This document shows, one piece after another, positions 5,667-12,642 of a DNA stretch of 12,642 bases. The notes below the pieces were generated by a model. That model was not told the origin of the DNA. It did not search any database and was given only the letters and a program-made list of their open reading frames with translations. The stretch spans positions 1-12,642 of the forward strand of contig JAJYLK010000010.1 of assembly GCA_021787775.1 (NCBI GenBank). The letters are read 5' to 3'. A program made the position numbers and the translations under genes. Every line of letters begins with the position of its first letter. The stretch's first letter is position 1. Origin of the DNA: Actinomycetes bacterium (GTDB taxonomy: Bacteria > Actinomycetota > Thermoleophilia > BMS3ABIN01).

Positions 5667-5724
5667 CGGCGGTCGTCACCGGGGATCGCGGCGGCCGTCA
5701 CCGGGGATCACGGCGGCCGTCAAG
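5667..5724. repeat. 22-bp tandem repeat, about 2.6 copies
   Basis: The unit CGGCGGCCGTCACCGGGGAT plus two bases occurs at 5667-5688 and 5689-5710, with a partial third copy from 5711. Copies one and two differ at two positions. A compact hairpin (GCTTCGC 5724-5730 / GCGAAGC 5732-5738) follows at once. The rest of the 240-base gap up to 5893 shows no gene I can support. Confidence 0.8.
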
Positions 5725-5893
5725 CTTCGCCGCGAAGCAAACGCCGACCGGTTAGCGAACCGCGGCGGCGGGAATCTGAATACCAGGCTGGTTGTAGGCT
5801 GGCTGGTATCGCGCCTCCCCGAAGTGTTAGAATCAGCCCCGGCGGCCGGCATAGCGCGCCGGCTCATTGCAAACGGTCTGGTGGACAGGGTTT

Positions 5894-6523
5894 ATGCTTT
5901 ACATCGAAAAGCTGCGGTACTTCTACAGCACTGAAGCCAGAAGGCTCTTCAGCCCGATCACTTCCATCCTCGGGCGCACCAGCATCTCCCCCAACCTGCT
6001 TACCGTCTTCGGGCTGCTGCTTACCCTGGGGGTGGCGCCGCTGGTCTGGACCGGTCATTATGTCACCGCCGCCATCGTTTTTACGCTTGGGAGCTTTTGT
6101 GACATGCTCGACGGCGCAGTGGCCCGCCTGTCGGAGCGGGTAACGCCTATGGGCGCCTTCCTCGACTCGACCTTCGACCGGGTCGGCGAGGGCGTGGTCC
6201 TGACAGCGGTCGCCCTGGCGTACGCCCGCGACGGTTCCCTGTGGGTCGTTGGCGCCAGCTTCGCCACCATGATCGGCTCTTTTCTGGTGAGTTACGCCCG
6301 CGCCCGCGCTGAAGCGCTGGGGCTGGACTGCAAAGTGGGTCTGATGACGCGTCCGGAGCGCCTGGTGCTGCTGGGCCTGGGTCTGCTGCTGCAAAAGTTT
6401 GGCGTGCTGCCGGTTGTGATGTATATTCTATCGGTGCTGACGGCTGTGACCGTGCTGCAGCGCGTCCTGCACGTCCGGCGCCGGTTCCGGGAGGCGGAGG
6501 CCGCCTCGACGACAGAACCGTAG
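5894..6523 (+). CDS. pgsA: CDP-alcohol phosphatidyltransferase, probable phosphatidylinositol-phosphate synthase
   Basis: A 209-residue integral membrane enzyme with the full CDP-alcohol phosphotransferase motif: D70-x2-D73-G74-x2-A77-R78-x8-G87-x3-D91-x3-D95, whose aspartates bind two metal ions and activate the acceptor hydroxyl. About six membrane helices are visible, with SPNLLTVFG (32-40) the usual opening of the first. In Actinobacteria this family makes phosphatidylinositol phosphate from CDP-diacylglycerol and inositol-1-phosphate, and ino1, which supplies that substrate, is the next gene. PIP rather than PG synthase is inferred mainly from this pairing. ATG 5894 is used, with AGGG just upstream; an in-frame TTG at 5867 has no ribosome site. 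The C-terminus is a charged cytoplasmic tail (VRRRFREAE). Confidence 0.85.
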   Translation: MLYIEKLRYFYSTEARRLFSPITSILGRTSISPNLLTVFGLLLTLGVAPLVWTGHYVTAAIVFTLGSFCDMLDGAVARLSERVTPMGAFLDSTFDRVGEGVVLTAVALAYARDGSLWVVGASFATMIGSFLVSYARARAEALGLDCKVGLMTRPERLVLLGLGLLLQKFGVLPVVMYILSVLTAVTVLQRVLHVRRRFREAEAASTTEP

Positions 6524-6554
6524 TGACGATGGCTTCGGTTTCACCCGTTACGCC

Positions 6555-6572
6555 CATGGCCCCGGGGCCATG
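6555..6572. promoter_or_regulatory. Perfect 18-bp palindrome ahead of ino1
   Basis: CATGGCCCCGGGGCCATG is self-complementary over 18 bases, in the 81-base gap between the phosphotransferase and ino1 and 33 bases before the ino1 start. It could be a regulator site or a leader hairpin controlling ino1; no poly-T follows. TTGACT at 6580-6585 looks like a -35 box but leaves no room for a -10 before the start. Confidence 0.4.
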
Positions 6573-6604
6573 TTCCTTGTTGACTACCTGGAGGTTACAA
6601 AGCC

Positions 6605-7690
6605 TTGAGTAATGATGTCAGAGTAGCAATCATCGGTGCGGGAAACTGCGCGTCCTCGTTTGTCCAGGGAGTGCAGTATTACAGGAACGCCAAGGCAACC
6701 GACCCGGTTCCGGGCCTGATGCACGTCAACCTCGGTGGTTACCACATCAAGGACATAAAATTCGTGGCCGCCTTCGACGTGGTCGAGGGAAAAGTTGGTA
6801 AAGACCTCTCCGAGGCCATTTTCGCCCATCCCAACAACACGGTGAAATTCTGCGACGTTCCCAAGACGGGCGTGAAAGTCGCCCGGGGGATGACACATGA
6901 CGGCATCGGCAAGTACCTGTCCCAGGTGGTGAAGAAGGCGCCCGGCAAGACCGACGACATCGTCGGCATCCTAAAGGAAACCAAGACAGATGTCGTGGTC
7001 AGCTACCTGCCGGTCGGCAGCGAGGAAGCCACCAAATGGTACACCGAGCAGATTCTGGCGGCCGGCTGCGCCATGGTCAACTGCATCCCGGTGTTCATCG
7101 GCCGCGAGGATTACTGGCAGCAGCGCTTCAAGGAGCGGGGACTACCGATTATAGGTGATGATATCAAGTCGCAGGTGGGAGCCACCATCGTCCACCGCAT
7201 CCTCGCCAGCCTGATGCAGGATCGCGGTGTGAAGCTGGAGCGCACCAGCCAGCTGAACGTGGGCGGCAACTGCGATTTCCTCAACATGCTGGAACGCGAG
7301 CGCCTGGAGAGCAAGAAGATCTCCAAGACCAACGCCGTCACTTCGCTGCTGGATTTCGACATCGGCGCCGACAACGTCCATATCGGCCCCAGCGACCATG
7401 TTGCCTGGCTGGAGGACCGCAAATGGGCCTATATCCGCCTGGAGGGCCGCTCCTTCGGCGACGTGCCGCTCAATATCGAGCTGAAGCTGGAAGTGGTCGA
7501 CTCGCCGAACTCCGCAGGCATCGTCATCGACGCCGTCCGCTGCGCCAAACTGGCGCTCGATCGCGGCATTTCCGGCACGCTCGAAGGGCCGTCGTCTTAC
7601 TTCATGAAGTCGCCGCCGATCCAGCATCCGGACGACATCGCCCGCAACATGACCGAGGCCTTCATCGCCGGGGAGCCAGCGGCCGAATAA
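6605..7690 (+). CDS. ino1: Inositol-1-phosphate synthase (myo-inositol-3-phosphate synthase)
   Basis: A 361-residue NAD-dependent enzyme converting glucose-6-phosphate to inositol-1-phosphate (1L-myo-inositol 1-phosphate), first step of inositol synthesis. The Rossmann motif is GAGNCASS at 11-18; the conserved central block [11 protein letters not shown] is at 184-194; [27 protein letters not shown] and [13 protein letters not shown] follow in order. Length and sequence fit the actinobacterial/archaeal short form rather than the ~500-residue eukaryotic form. The start is TTG at 6605 with GGAGG at 6590-6594, ten bases upstream. The product feeds the phosphotransferase encoded directly upstream, and both are probably co-transcribed, though a palindrome in the gap could add separate control. 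Confidence 0.96.
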   Translation: MSNDVRVAIIGAGNCASSFVQGVQYYRNAKATDPVPGLMHVNLGGYHIKDIKFVAAFDVVEGKVGKDLSEAIFAHPNNTVKFCDVPKTGVKVARGMTHDGIGKYLSQVVKKAPGKTDDIVGILKETKTDVVVSYLPVGSEEATKWYTEQILAAGCAMVNCIPVFIGREDYWQQRFKERGLPIIGDDIKSQVGATIVHRILASLMQDRGVKLERTSQLNVGGNCDFLNMLERERLESKKISKTNAVTSLLDFDIGADNVHIGPSDHVAWLEDRKWAYIRLEGRSFGDVPLNIELKLEVVDSPNSAGIVIDAVRCAKLALDRGISGTLEGPSSYFMKSPPIQHPDDIARNMTEAFIAGEPAAE

Positions 7691-7773
7691 CCGGCTCCGC
7701 CAGCAGCCCCAAACAGCGCCATTTCCCGCCCCGGCCAGCGCCTGACGCTGGTCGTGCAACCCACCGACTGCAT

Positions 7774-7808
7774 GCCCCGTGCCCGCCTCGACGCGGGGCG
7801 GTTTCTCT
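7774..7808 (+). terminator. Weak terminator-like hairpin after ino1
   Basis: GCCCCG (7774-7779) pairs with CGGGGC (7794-7799), followed shortly by GTTTCTCT. An additional stem, CCAGCG-CCTGA-CGCTGG, lies just before it in the same intergenic stretch. The T tract is poor, so termination is only suggested. Confidence 0.35.
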
Positions 7809-7859
7809 CCAGCTGCGAAAAAATTTCCTTCCGAGGTCATTAAAATAAGTTATTAGCCT

Positions 7860-7888
7860 TTTCATAGATAAGAATATTCATTTATAAT
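7860..7888 (+). promoter_or_regulatory. Promoter of the Met-rich membrane protein gene
   Basis: A consensus TATAAT at 7883-7888 sits in a strikingly AT-rich stretch (about 7835-7900) inside otherwise GC-rich DNA; a weak -35 (TTTCAT, 7860-7865) lies 17 bases upstream. The gene start at 7960 would give a leader of roughly 65 bases. Confidence 0.5.
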
Positions 7889-7959
7889 AAATGCGTGGCA
7901 GTTAGTTATGTTTGTCACGTTCTTTTTTGGCTAGGGGAAATCCAAACAAAGGAGAAAAA

Positions 7960-8442
7960 ATGTCCACCAGCAAGATCCTGTCTGTAATCATTCTCGTGGT
8001 CGGACTCGGTCTGATAGCCGCGCCGTTCGGTTACCAGATGTTCGACAGGGCATCCGCGGGCGCGAACATGATGAGCGCGTTCGAACCGGTGCTGACACGA
8101 GCCAACGTCACTACTTTCCAGGGACACATGCAGACGTTCTCCGGGATGAAGACTGACATGAACAAGATGATTCCAGCACTGGCGCAGCAAATGGGCATGA
8201 CCACCGACCAGATGAATCAGATGATCAGCCAGCAATTCCCTGGCATCGCCAATGGCGTGAAGCAGATGGACAAGATGGGTTCGGACTTTAACAAGGTCAT
8301 CACCGTGATGGACCAGAACGTCGAGAATTTCCAGAAGGCCGATAAGTTGCCGATGAGAAGCATGCCCTGGTTCTTCATCATCGCCGGCGGAGCGCTGGTA
8401 GTGCTTTCCGGTGCGCAGTTGCTGATCCCGGGCAAGAAATAA
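7960..8442 (+). CDS. Met-rich membrane protein with two terminal anchors, unknown function
   Basis: A 160-residue protein with a membrane helix at about 6-24 and another at about 136-155, enclosing a soluble central region (about 26-134). That region is helical-looking and unusually methionine-rich: I count 16 Met between residues 27 and 135, for example QQMGMTTDQMNQM. With a short N-terminal tail the central part most likely faces outside. ATG 7960 is preferred over the longer reading from 7912 because AAAGGAG (7948-7954) stands five bases upstream. It is a single-gene unit: its own AT-rich promoter before and a strong terminator after. I do not recognise the family; Met spacing could reflect copper or other soft-metal contact or a coiled bundle, neither of which is shown. 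Confidence 0.75.
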   Translation: MSTSKILSVIILVVGLGLIAAPFGYQMFDRASAGANMMSAFEPVLTRANVTTFQGHMQTFSGMKTDMNKMIPALAQQMGMTTDQMNQMISQQFPGIANGVKQMDKMGSDFNKVITVMDQNVENFQKADKLPMRSMPWFFIIAGGALVVLSGAQLLIPGKK

Positions 8443-8495
8443 TATCTTCATAGCGTGCAGAGCCGCCTTCCTGCTTCAAGGGCGGGCGGTACGGG

Positions 8496-8531
8496 CAAGG
8501 CGGTCTCTCGCGGGACCGCCTTGCTAGTTTT
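8496..8531 (+). terminator. Strong intrinsic terminator
   Basis: CAAGGCGGTC (8496-8505) pairs perfectly with GACCGCCTTG (8514-8523) around an eight-base loop, followed by CTAGTTTT. It ends the 7960-8442 transcription unit. Confidence 0.85.
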
Positions 8532-8556
8532 CTGGCTTTAAATTAACCTGTAGTGC

Positions 8557-10491
8557 GTGACCGGATCGGCTGAAAAACTCAAGGTGGGGCTCGTCTCACC
8601 GTATTCCTGGTCTTCACAATGGGGGGTAAACCGGCACATCCGGGGCATTGCCGCCCGCCTGACCGAGGCCGGTCACAATGTGGCCGTCATCGCGCCGGCC
8701 GAGGAACGCGAGCTGGCTCGGGCCGCCCGGCGCGAAGCCCGCGCTGCGCGGCGAGCGGCGCGCAAGCCCGCAGCGGGCCAGGATAATGCAAAACCGGTGA
8801 GCCGTCGCAGCATGGCCGTGGAGGGCGTCAGAATCCACAGGATTCCGGGTACGTTCCGGGTTCCATACAGCGAATCGCTGGCCAACCTCGCCCTGCCGCT
8901 GGAAGTCACTGACCAGCTGGACGCTCTCCTCTCGCGCGAGAAATTCGATATCCTCCACCTGCACGAGCCCTATCCGCCCAGCCTGTCCTTCACGGCGCTG
9001 CGCCTGGCCCGCTGCCCGACGCTGGCGACTTTCCATACCGCCGGCGAGCGCTTTCTGGGCTTCCAGCTGATGCGGCCCGTCGTGGAACGGTTTCTCGCCC
9101 GCCTCGACGGCCGCGTCTGCACTTCTCAAAATACGCGCCGCGCGGTAGCGGGTTATTTCCCCGGCAGCTATGAGGTCATCGGTCCAGGAGTCGACACCGG
9201 AAGGTTCTTTCCACCCGGCGGGGAGCGCGACGATGAGTCGCCGCTTATCCTCTTTGCCGCCTGGAATGACCCGCGCCGGAGCCAGGCGCTGCTCCTGCGC
9301 GCCATGCGGCTGTTTCCGGAAGACATCCCGCCCTTCCGGCTGGCGATCGTCGGCGGTGAGGAGCAGGGCTGGCGCGCCAATCTCATCGTTCCCCGTCGCC
9401 TGAGAGCGCGCGTGTCCTTCGGCGGCCGCGTCGCGCCCGAACAGCTGGCGGAAGCATACCGAGAAGCCGGAGCACTGTGCGCCCCCTACGCCACGATGGG
9501 GCTGGCGGGCGCCGTCCTCGAAGCGATGGCCTGCGGCTGCCCGGTTGTGGTCCCGGGAGAGGGCGGCATCCGCGAGCTGGTGGGTGACGGAGCCGAGGGC
9601 GTGCTGCTCGACCATCCCTATTCTTACAACCTGGCGGCGGGCCTTGTTGACCTGTTGCGCGACGCCAGGTTAAGGCACTCCCTGGGCTCGGCGGCGGCGC
9701 GAAAAGCGCAGCGCTATTCATGGGAAAAAACAGCGGCGCGGCTGGAGAAAGCATACCTGAGCGCGCACCGGCGCCGGCGGCGGCCGGCCGTCGCCGCCAA
9801 GGCAATGGCCAGACAGGAGGACGGCCGGGCCATCCTGGCCGACCTCCACATGCACACCAGCTATTCAGGCGACTGCGCCACCACGCCCGAGGAGCTGCTC
9901 GCCGCCTGCCAGGAATGCGGGCTCGAGGCCATCGCCATCACCGATCACAACACCATCGAGGGGGCACGGGAAACGGCGCTGCTGGCGCCGCGCCACATGC
10001 ATGTCATTGTCGGCGAAGAGGTCAAAACCACCGAGGGCGAGATCATCGGATTGTATCTGACGGAAGAGATCCCCCGGGGACTTTCGCTGGAAGAGACCAT
10101 CCGGCTGATCCGGGAACAACAGGGGCTGGTGTACGTTCCGCATCCCTTCGACCCGCTGCACCTGACGCCCAGCTATCAGCTGCTGGCAAAAAACGCCGCC
10201 GACATCGACATCATCGAGGTCTACAATCCGCGCATCACATTCACGTCATTCAACGAAAAGGCGAGGCGGCTGGCGCGCAAGTACGATATCCCCGGGGGCG
10301 CCGGCAGCGATTGCCATGTGCCCCAGGGTGTGGGAACGGCGATGCTCAACCTGCGCAAGTTCAGCGGTCCCCGGGAGCTGCTGACCAGCCTGCGGGGAGC
10401 CGACATCATCCGCAGCAGCAAGAGCCCGATCTACCTGCACTCGCTGAAGCTGCTGAAAAACACTCGCGGGGCGATGGCAGGCAAACCCTGA
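8557..10491 (+). CDS. PimA-like GT4 glycosyltransferase fused to a PHP phosphoesterase domain
   Basis: A 644-residue two-domain protein. Residues about 8-400 are a GT-B, GT4-type glycosyltransferase: VGLVSPYSWSSQWGVNRHIRG at the start, DILHLHEPYPPSLSFTALRL (131-150) and ATFHT (157-161), closely resembling PimA, which mannosylates phosphatidylinositol. In the nucleotide-sugar site LEAMACGCPVVV keeps the second Glu (E322), but the first Glu of EX7E is replaced by M314. An Ala/Arg-rich insert (about 52-72) interrupts the N-domain. After a basic linker (405-420), residues 427-625 form a PHP domain with all metal motifs: H431/H433, TDHNT (H464), GEE (E488), H529 and GSDCH (D585, H587). Start GTG 8557 lies about 25 bases after a terminator and lacks a Shine-Dalgarno, so the mRNA may be leaderless or nearly so. 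Substrates are unknown. Confidence 0.85.
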   Translation: MTGSAEKLKVGLVSPYSWSSQWGVNRHIRGIAARLTEAGHNVAVIAPAEERELARAARREARAARRAARKPAAGQDNAKPVSRRSMAVEGVRIHRIPGTFRVPYSESLANLALPLEVTDQLDALLSREKFDILHLHEPYPPSLSFTALRLARCPTLATFHTAGERFLGFQLMRPVVERFLARLDGRVCTSQNTRRAVAGYFPGSYEVIGPGVDTGRFFPPGGERDDESPLILFAAWNDPRRSQALLLRAMRLFPEDIPPFRLAIVGGEEQGWRANLIVPRRLRARVSFGGRVAPEQLAEAYREAGALCAPYATMGLAGAVLEAMACGCPVVVPGEGGIRELVGDGAEGVLLDHPYSYNLAAGLVDLLRDARLRHSLGSAAARKAQRYSWEKTAARLEKAYLSAHRRRRRPAVAAKAMARQEDGRAILADLHMHTSYSGDCATTPEELLAACQECGLEAIAITDHNTIEGARETALLAPRHMHVIVGEEVKTTEGEIIGLYLTEEIPRGLSLEETIRLIREQQGLVYVPHPFDPLHLTPSYQLLAKNAADIDIIEVYNPRITFTSFNEKARRLARKYDIPGGAGSDCHVPQGVGTAMLNLRKFSGPRELLTSLRGADIIRSSKSPIYLHSLKLLKNTRGAMAGKP

Positions 10492-10499
10492 GAGGCAAG

Positions 10500-10536
10500 C
10501 AGGGGAGACCCGGGCCAAGTCGCTTCCCCTGAAGCG
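10500..10536. terminator. Hairpins between convergent genes
   Basis: Two mutually exclusive hairpins fill the 77-base gap between the convergent stops: CAGGGGA (10500-10506) with TCCCCTG (10525-10531), and CGCTTC-CCCT-GAAGCG (10521-10536). Neither has a T run, so this is a possible bidirectional termination region only. Confidence 0.3.
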
Positions 10537-10568
10537 CATGGGGATGGAAGAAAGACGTTCTGTCGGGC

Positions 10569-12239
10569 TCAGCTGGCGGCGCTGAAGCCGCGCATTGATT
10601 CGACCACGGGCGAGGTCGAGCGGCCGAGCGCCCGCAGGAAGGCATCGACGCAGGCCGGATCGAACTGGGTCCCGGCACACCGCTTCAGTTCGCCGACCGC
10701 TTCCTCGTCGGTAAGCGCCTTTCGGTATGGCCGGTCCGCCGTCATCGCTTCATAGGAGTCAGCCACCGCCATGATTCTGGCTTCCAGCGGTATCGACTCG
10801 CCAGCCAGTCCGTATGGATACCCCTTGCCGTCGAAGCGCTCGTGGTGATGGCGCACCGCGGCCTTGAGCGCCGGCGTGATCTTGACCGGCTCCAGGATCT
10901 TGGCGCTGACGATCGAGTGTTTTTTCATCAGCTTCCACTCGTCCACAGTCAGCTGGCCGTCCTTGCTGAGCACGGTATCGGGGATGCCAATCTTGCCGAC
11001 GTCGTGCAGATACCCCGCATACTTGAGAACGTCCAGCGCGCCCTCATCGAAGCCGAGCTGGCGCCCGATCATGGTTGCGTATTTGGATACCCAGTCCGAG
11101 TGCCCGCGCGTGGATGGGTCCTTGGCGTCAATCGCTTCGGCCAGCGAGCGGATCGTGCCGACGAAAGCTTCTTCCAGCGCCTCGTGCGACAGCGCGTGTC
11201 CGACAGCGACGGCCCCCTGGTTCACGATCGTCTGACAAAGATCGGCTTTCTCCTTGTTCAGGGGACTGCGCTCCCAGCTCCGTTGTTCGCCGATGCTTAC
11301 CAGGCCGACAACAAATCCACCCACCACGAGCGGATAGATCATCATCGATCTGGTAGCGCCCATCAGCGTCTGCTGACGTTTGGTCAACTGGATCTCCGCG
11401 CGCCGGCCGCCGACAATCACGGCTTCTTTTGTCTCAACCGCTTTTTTGTGGTCAGGCAGCTCCGCCAGGGGAAAAGACATGCCGATCTCCGATTCCCAGC
11501 GGATGTTGCGCGCAGGGTGAGCCGCGATCACACGGATGTGCTGTCCATCCTCACTCAGCAGCGAGATGCGGCAGAAAGTGGCGTTGACCGCTTCGACGAT
11601 CCGAGCCGCCAGCAGCTGCAGCACCTGGTCTATATTCAGCGAAGACGCCACTGTGTTCGAAACTTCGAGCATCAGCCGCAGCCGGCCGGCCCTTTCCTGC
11701 TCGGCCAGCAGCGCCCGCTCCTTCTCCCGGGCGATGCCGACGCGGAAAAAGCTGAGCGACAGCCCGGCGGCGGCAAACAGGCCCCAGCGGCCAAAGAGCT
11801 CGATGACCAGCTGGTTGTGCTGGGAAAGCTGGGGCAGCAGCCTCGGGATAAAAATGATGGTATAAATGGCGATGATGCAGCCGGTGACAATCAGGAGGTT
11901 TCGGCGGCCGAAATATCTCGCTCCGATGGCGATTGGGATGAAATAGCCCAGGTAGAGGAATTCCTGGATGTCGTGATCGTTATCGGAAAGGAACTGCAGC
12001 AGCGCCATGACCGCGATGAGGCCGGCGACCGCGAGTGCGGCGCGGTTGTCGAGAAACGCGCGTAGCCTGCCCGGCTTCGCTGCCTGAGCGACCCTCGCTT
12101 CCTGGTTGTGAACCTTTTCCAACGCGCGAGTTCCTTTTTGCCCGTACCCTGGGCCTGGAGAGCGGCCTTGCCGCCGTCCGGCAGCCGGTCCGCAGCCAAG
12201 CGTCCTGATATTACGGCGCTCAAATTCAGGTTTCGGCAA
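10569..12239 (-). CDS. Membrane-bound GAF/HD-GYP cyclic-di-GMP phosphodiesterase
   Basis: A 556-residue signalling protein. A membrane module of about four helices (roughly 66-84, 95-108, 113-133, 147-167) is followed by a short coiled linker (170-190), a GAF sensory domain (about 190-350) and an HD-GYP domain (355-540). The catalytic signatures are complete: RGH (H380), HDVGKIGIP (H412/D413), H441 and HHHERFDGKGYP (464-475). HD-GYP enzymes hydrolyse c-di-GMP, usually to GMP; the GAF ligand is unknown. The longest reading starts at TTG 12239 with GAGG five bases upstream; a TTG at 12122 preceded by AAGGA is a serious alternative and would remove 39 low-complexity residues. It converges on the GT4-PHP gene and diverges from the gene at 12333, with which it may share an intergenic control region. 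Confidence 0.9.
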   Translation of the reverse strand: MPKPEFERRNIRTLGCGPAAGRRQGRSPGPGYGQKGTRALEKVHNQEARVAQAAKPGRLRAFLDNRAALAVAGLIAVMALLQFLSDNDHDIQEFLYLGYFIPIAIGARYFGRRNLLIVTGCIIAIYTIIFIPRLLPQLSQHNQLVIELFGRWGLFAAAGLSLSFFRVGIAREKERALLAEQERAGRLRLMLEVSNTVASSLNIDQVLQLLAARIVEAVNATFCRISLLSEDGQHIRVIAAHPARNIRWESEIGMSFPLAELPDHKKAVETKEAVIVGGRRAEIQLTKRQQTLMGATRSMMIYPLVVGGFVVGLVSIGEQRSWERSPLNKEKADLCQTIVNQGAVAVGHALSHEALEEAFVGTIRSLAEAIDAKDPSTRGHSDWVSKYATMIGRQLGFDEGALDVLKYAGYLHDVGKIGIPDTVLSKDGQLTVDEWKLMKKHSIVSAKILEPVKITPALKAAVRHHHERFDGKGYPYGLAGESIPLEARIMAVADSYEAMTADRPYRKALTDEEAVGELKRCAGTQFDPACVDAFLRALGRSTSPVVESMRGFSAAS

Positions 12240-12272
12240 ATCGACCTCGCCGCTTGAGCGCTGCGAGTCAGA

Positions 12273-12299
12273 TTGGTGCGGCTGGCGTCTTGGTAAAAT
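12273..12299 (+). promoter_or_regulatory. Possible promoter of the gene at 12333
   Basis: TAAAAT at 12294-12299 is a fair -10 box, with TTGGTG at 12273-12278 as a possible -35, though the 15-base spacing is short. The leader would be about 27 bases with AGGAG at 12322-12326. Confidence 0.35.
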
Positions 12300-12332
12300 G
12301 AAATTGAATGAAAATAATCACAGGAGCAGGAT

Positions 12333-12642
12333 TTGACTCACATCCACATCTCATTTCACGGTAAGCTGATCGGCATCCTGCTGGCGCTGGCTTTTATCGG
12401 CGCGGCGGTGACCAGCATCGTTTTTGTCACCGAGCACAACGAGGCCGAGGGTGATCCGCCAGTCGCTTTCCACAACCCCTTCGGGCTCTACGGTCCAGGA
12501 ACGCTGGACGAGGTCCCCACCAGCGCCGGACTGCAGATGATCGGCGCGCTGGGCCTGAGTTCGCTTGCGGCCTATCAGGATTATTCGCTGGGGCTGGTCC
12601 GCGATGTCGGCGTCAGCTGGGTCCGGATCGACTTCATCTTCG
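12333..12642 (+). CDS. N-terminal part of a membrane-anchored, possibly glycosidase-like protein (cut by window end)
   Basis: From TTG 12333, with AGGAG six bases upstream (12322-12326), a frame stays open to the window end (103 codons). It begins with a signal anchor or signal peptide: short basic start (HGKLIG), then a hydrophobic helix at about residues 12-31. An acidic stretch (TEHNEAEGDPP) and the segment FHNPFGLYGPGTLDEV follow. The last visible residues, VRDVGVSWVRIDFIF, resemble the first strand of TIM-barrel glycoside hydrolases, where GVSWVRxD-like phrases are common. The enzyme class is a guess from that phrase alone; catalytic residues lie beyond the window. Confidence 0.6.
   Translation, partial: MTHIHISFHGKLIGILLALAFIGAAVTSIVFVTEHNEAEGDPPVAFHNPFGLYGPGTLDEVPTSAGLQMIGALGLSSLAAYQDYSLGLVRDVGVSWVRIDFIF

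Noticed and set aside
4997..5701. 234-codon minus frame opposite the ABC permease fragment
   Set aside because: Gln/Arg/Gly/His-rich shadow; the plus frame matches ABC-2 permease motifs.
5667..5724. Short regularly spaced repeat as a CRISPR array
   Set aside because: The units are directly adjacent with no spacers, only about 2.6 copies, and no cas genes are nearby.
5654..5893. tRNA or riboswitch in the intergenic stretch before the phosphotransferase gene
   Set aside because: I looked for a cloverleaf and known aptamer cores and saw only the tandem repeat and a small hairpin.
10842..12065. 407-codon plus frame opposite the HD-GYP gene
   Set aside because: The antisense frame is long because of high GC; no recognisable domain, while the minus frame has intact GAF and HD-GYP motifs.

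Overview
The window reads as chromosomal DNA of an anaerobic or facultatively anaerobic, high-GC bacterium, most likely a deep-branching, uncultured member of the Actinobacteria (Actinomycetota). The clues are a mycobacterial-type inositol-1-phosphate synthase next to a phosphatidylinositol-phosphate-synthase-like CDP-alcohol phosphotransferase, a PimA-like glycosyltransferase a little further on, frequent TTG and GTG starts, and the corrinoid-dependent pair hgcA-hgcB. The lineage is inference from gene content; no rRNA is present.

Left edge (1-607): a visibly more AT-rich patch holds a minimal nucleotidyltransferase (MNT) antitoxin-like gene and the first ~52 codons of its HEPN partner. The HEPN gene stops at a junction with an inverted repeat (606-654).

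Mercury-methylation region (723-2556, minus strand): arsR -> hgcA -> hgcB form a compact operon. A perfect 18-bp palindrome (2539-2556) just upstream of arsR is the obvious operator. HgcA carries the signature cap-helix motif NVWCAAGKGTFGT and a five-helix membrane tail. HgcB carries two 4Fe-4S motifs and a terminal Cys-Cys. Together they are the established determinants of mercury methylation.

Metal or stress-like accessory genes (2711-5047, minus strand): two small secreted proteins, one Gly/Ser/Thr/Met-rich and preceded by a sigma70-like promoter with a palindrome in its spacer; an ArsP/YraQ-type permease; and the C-terminal remnant of a MarR-type regulator. At about 5048 the MarR remnant abuts, head to head, the C-terminal three quarters of an ABC-2 exporter permease, so both genes have lost their 5' ends at one point.

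Right part (5894-10491, plus strand): a PIP-synthase-like CDP-alcohol phosphotransferase, ino1, a Met-rich double-anchored membrane protein with its own promoter and a strong terminator, and a PimA-like GT4 glycosyltransferase fused to a PHP phosphoesterase domain. This looks like inositol phospholipid synthesis and elaboration. Convergent to it is a membrane-bound GAF/HD-GYP c-di-GMP phosphodiesterase (10569-12239, minus). Divergent from that is the start of a membrane-anchored, possibly glycosidase-like protein cut by the window end.

Most notable: an ArsR-controlled hgcAB operon in what looks like an actinobacterial genome, beside an ArsP-type permease, on a ~4.4-kb segment (about 606-5048) flanked at both ends by broken genes. 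Second: a GT4-PHP fusion with a degenerate EX7E motif in an inositol-lipid neighbourhood.
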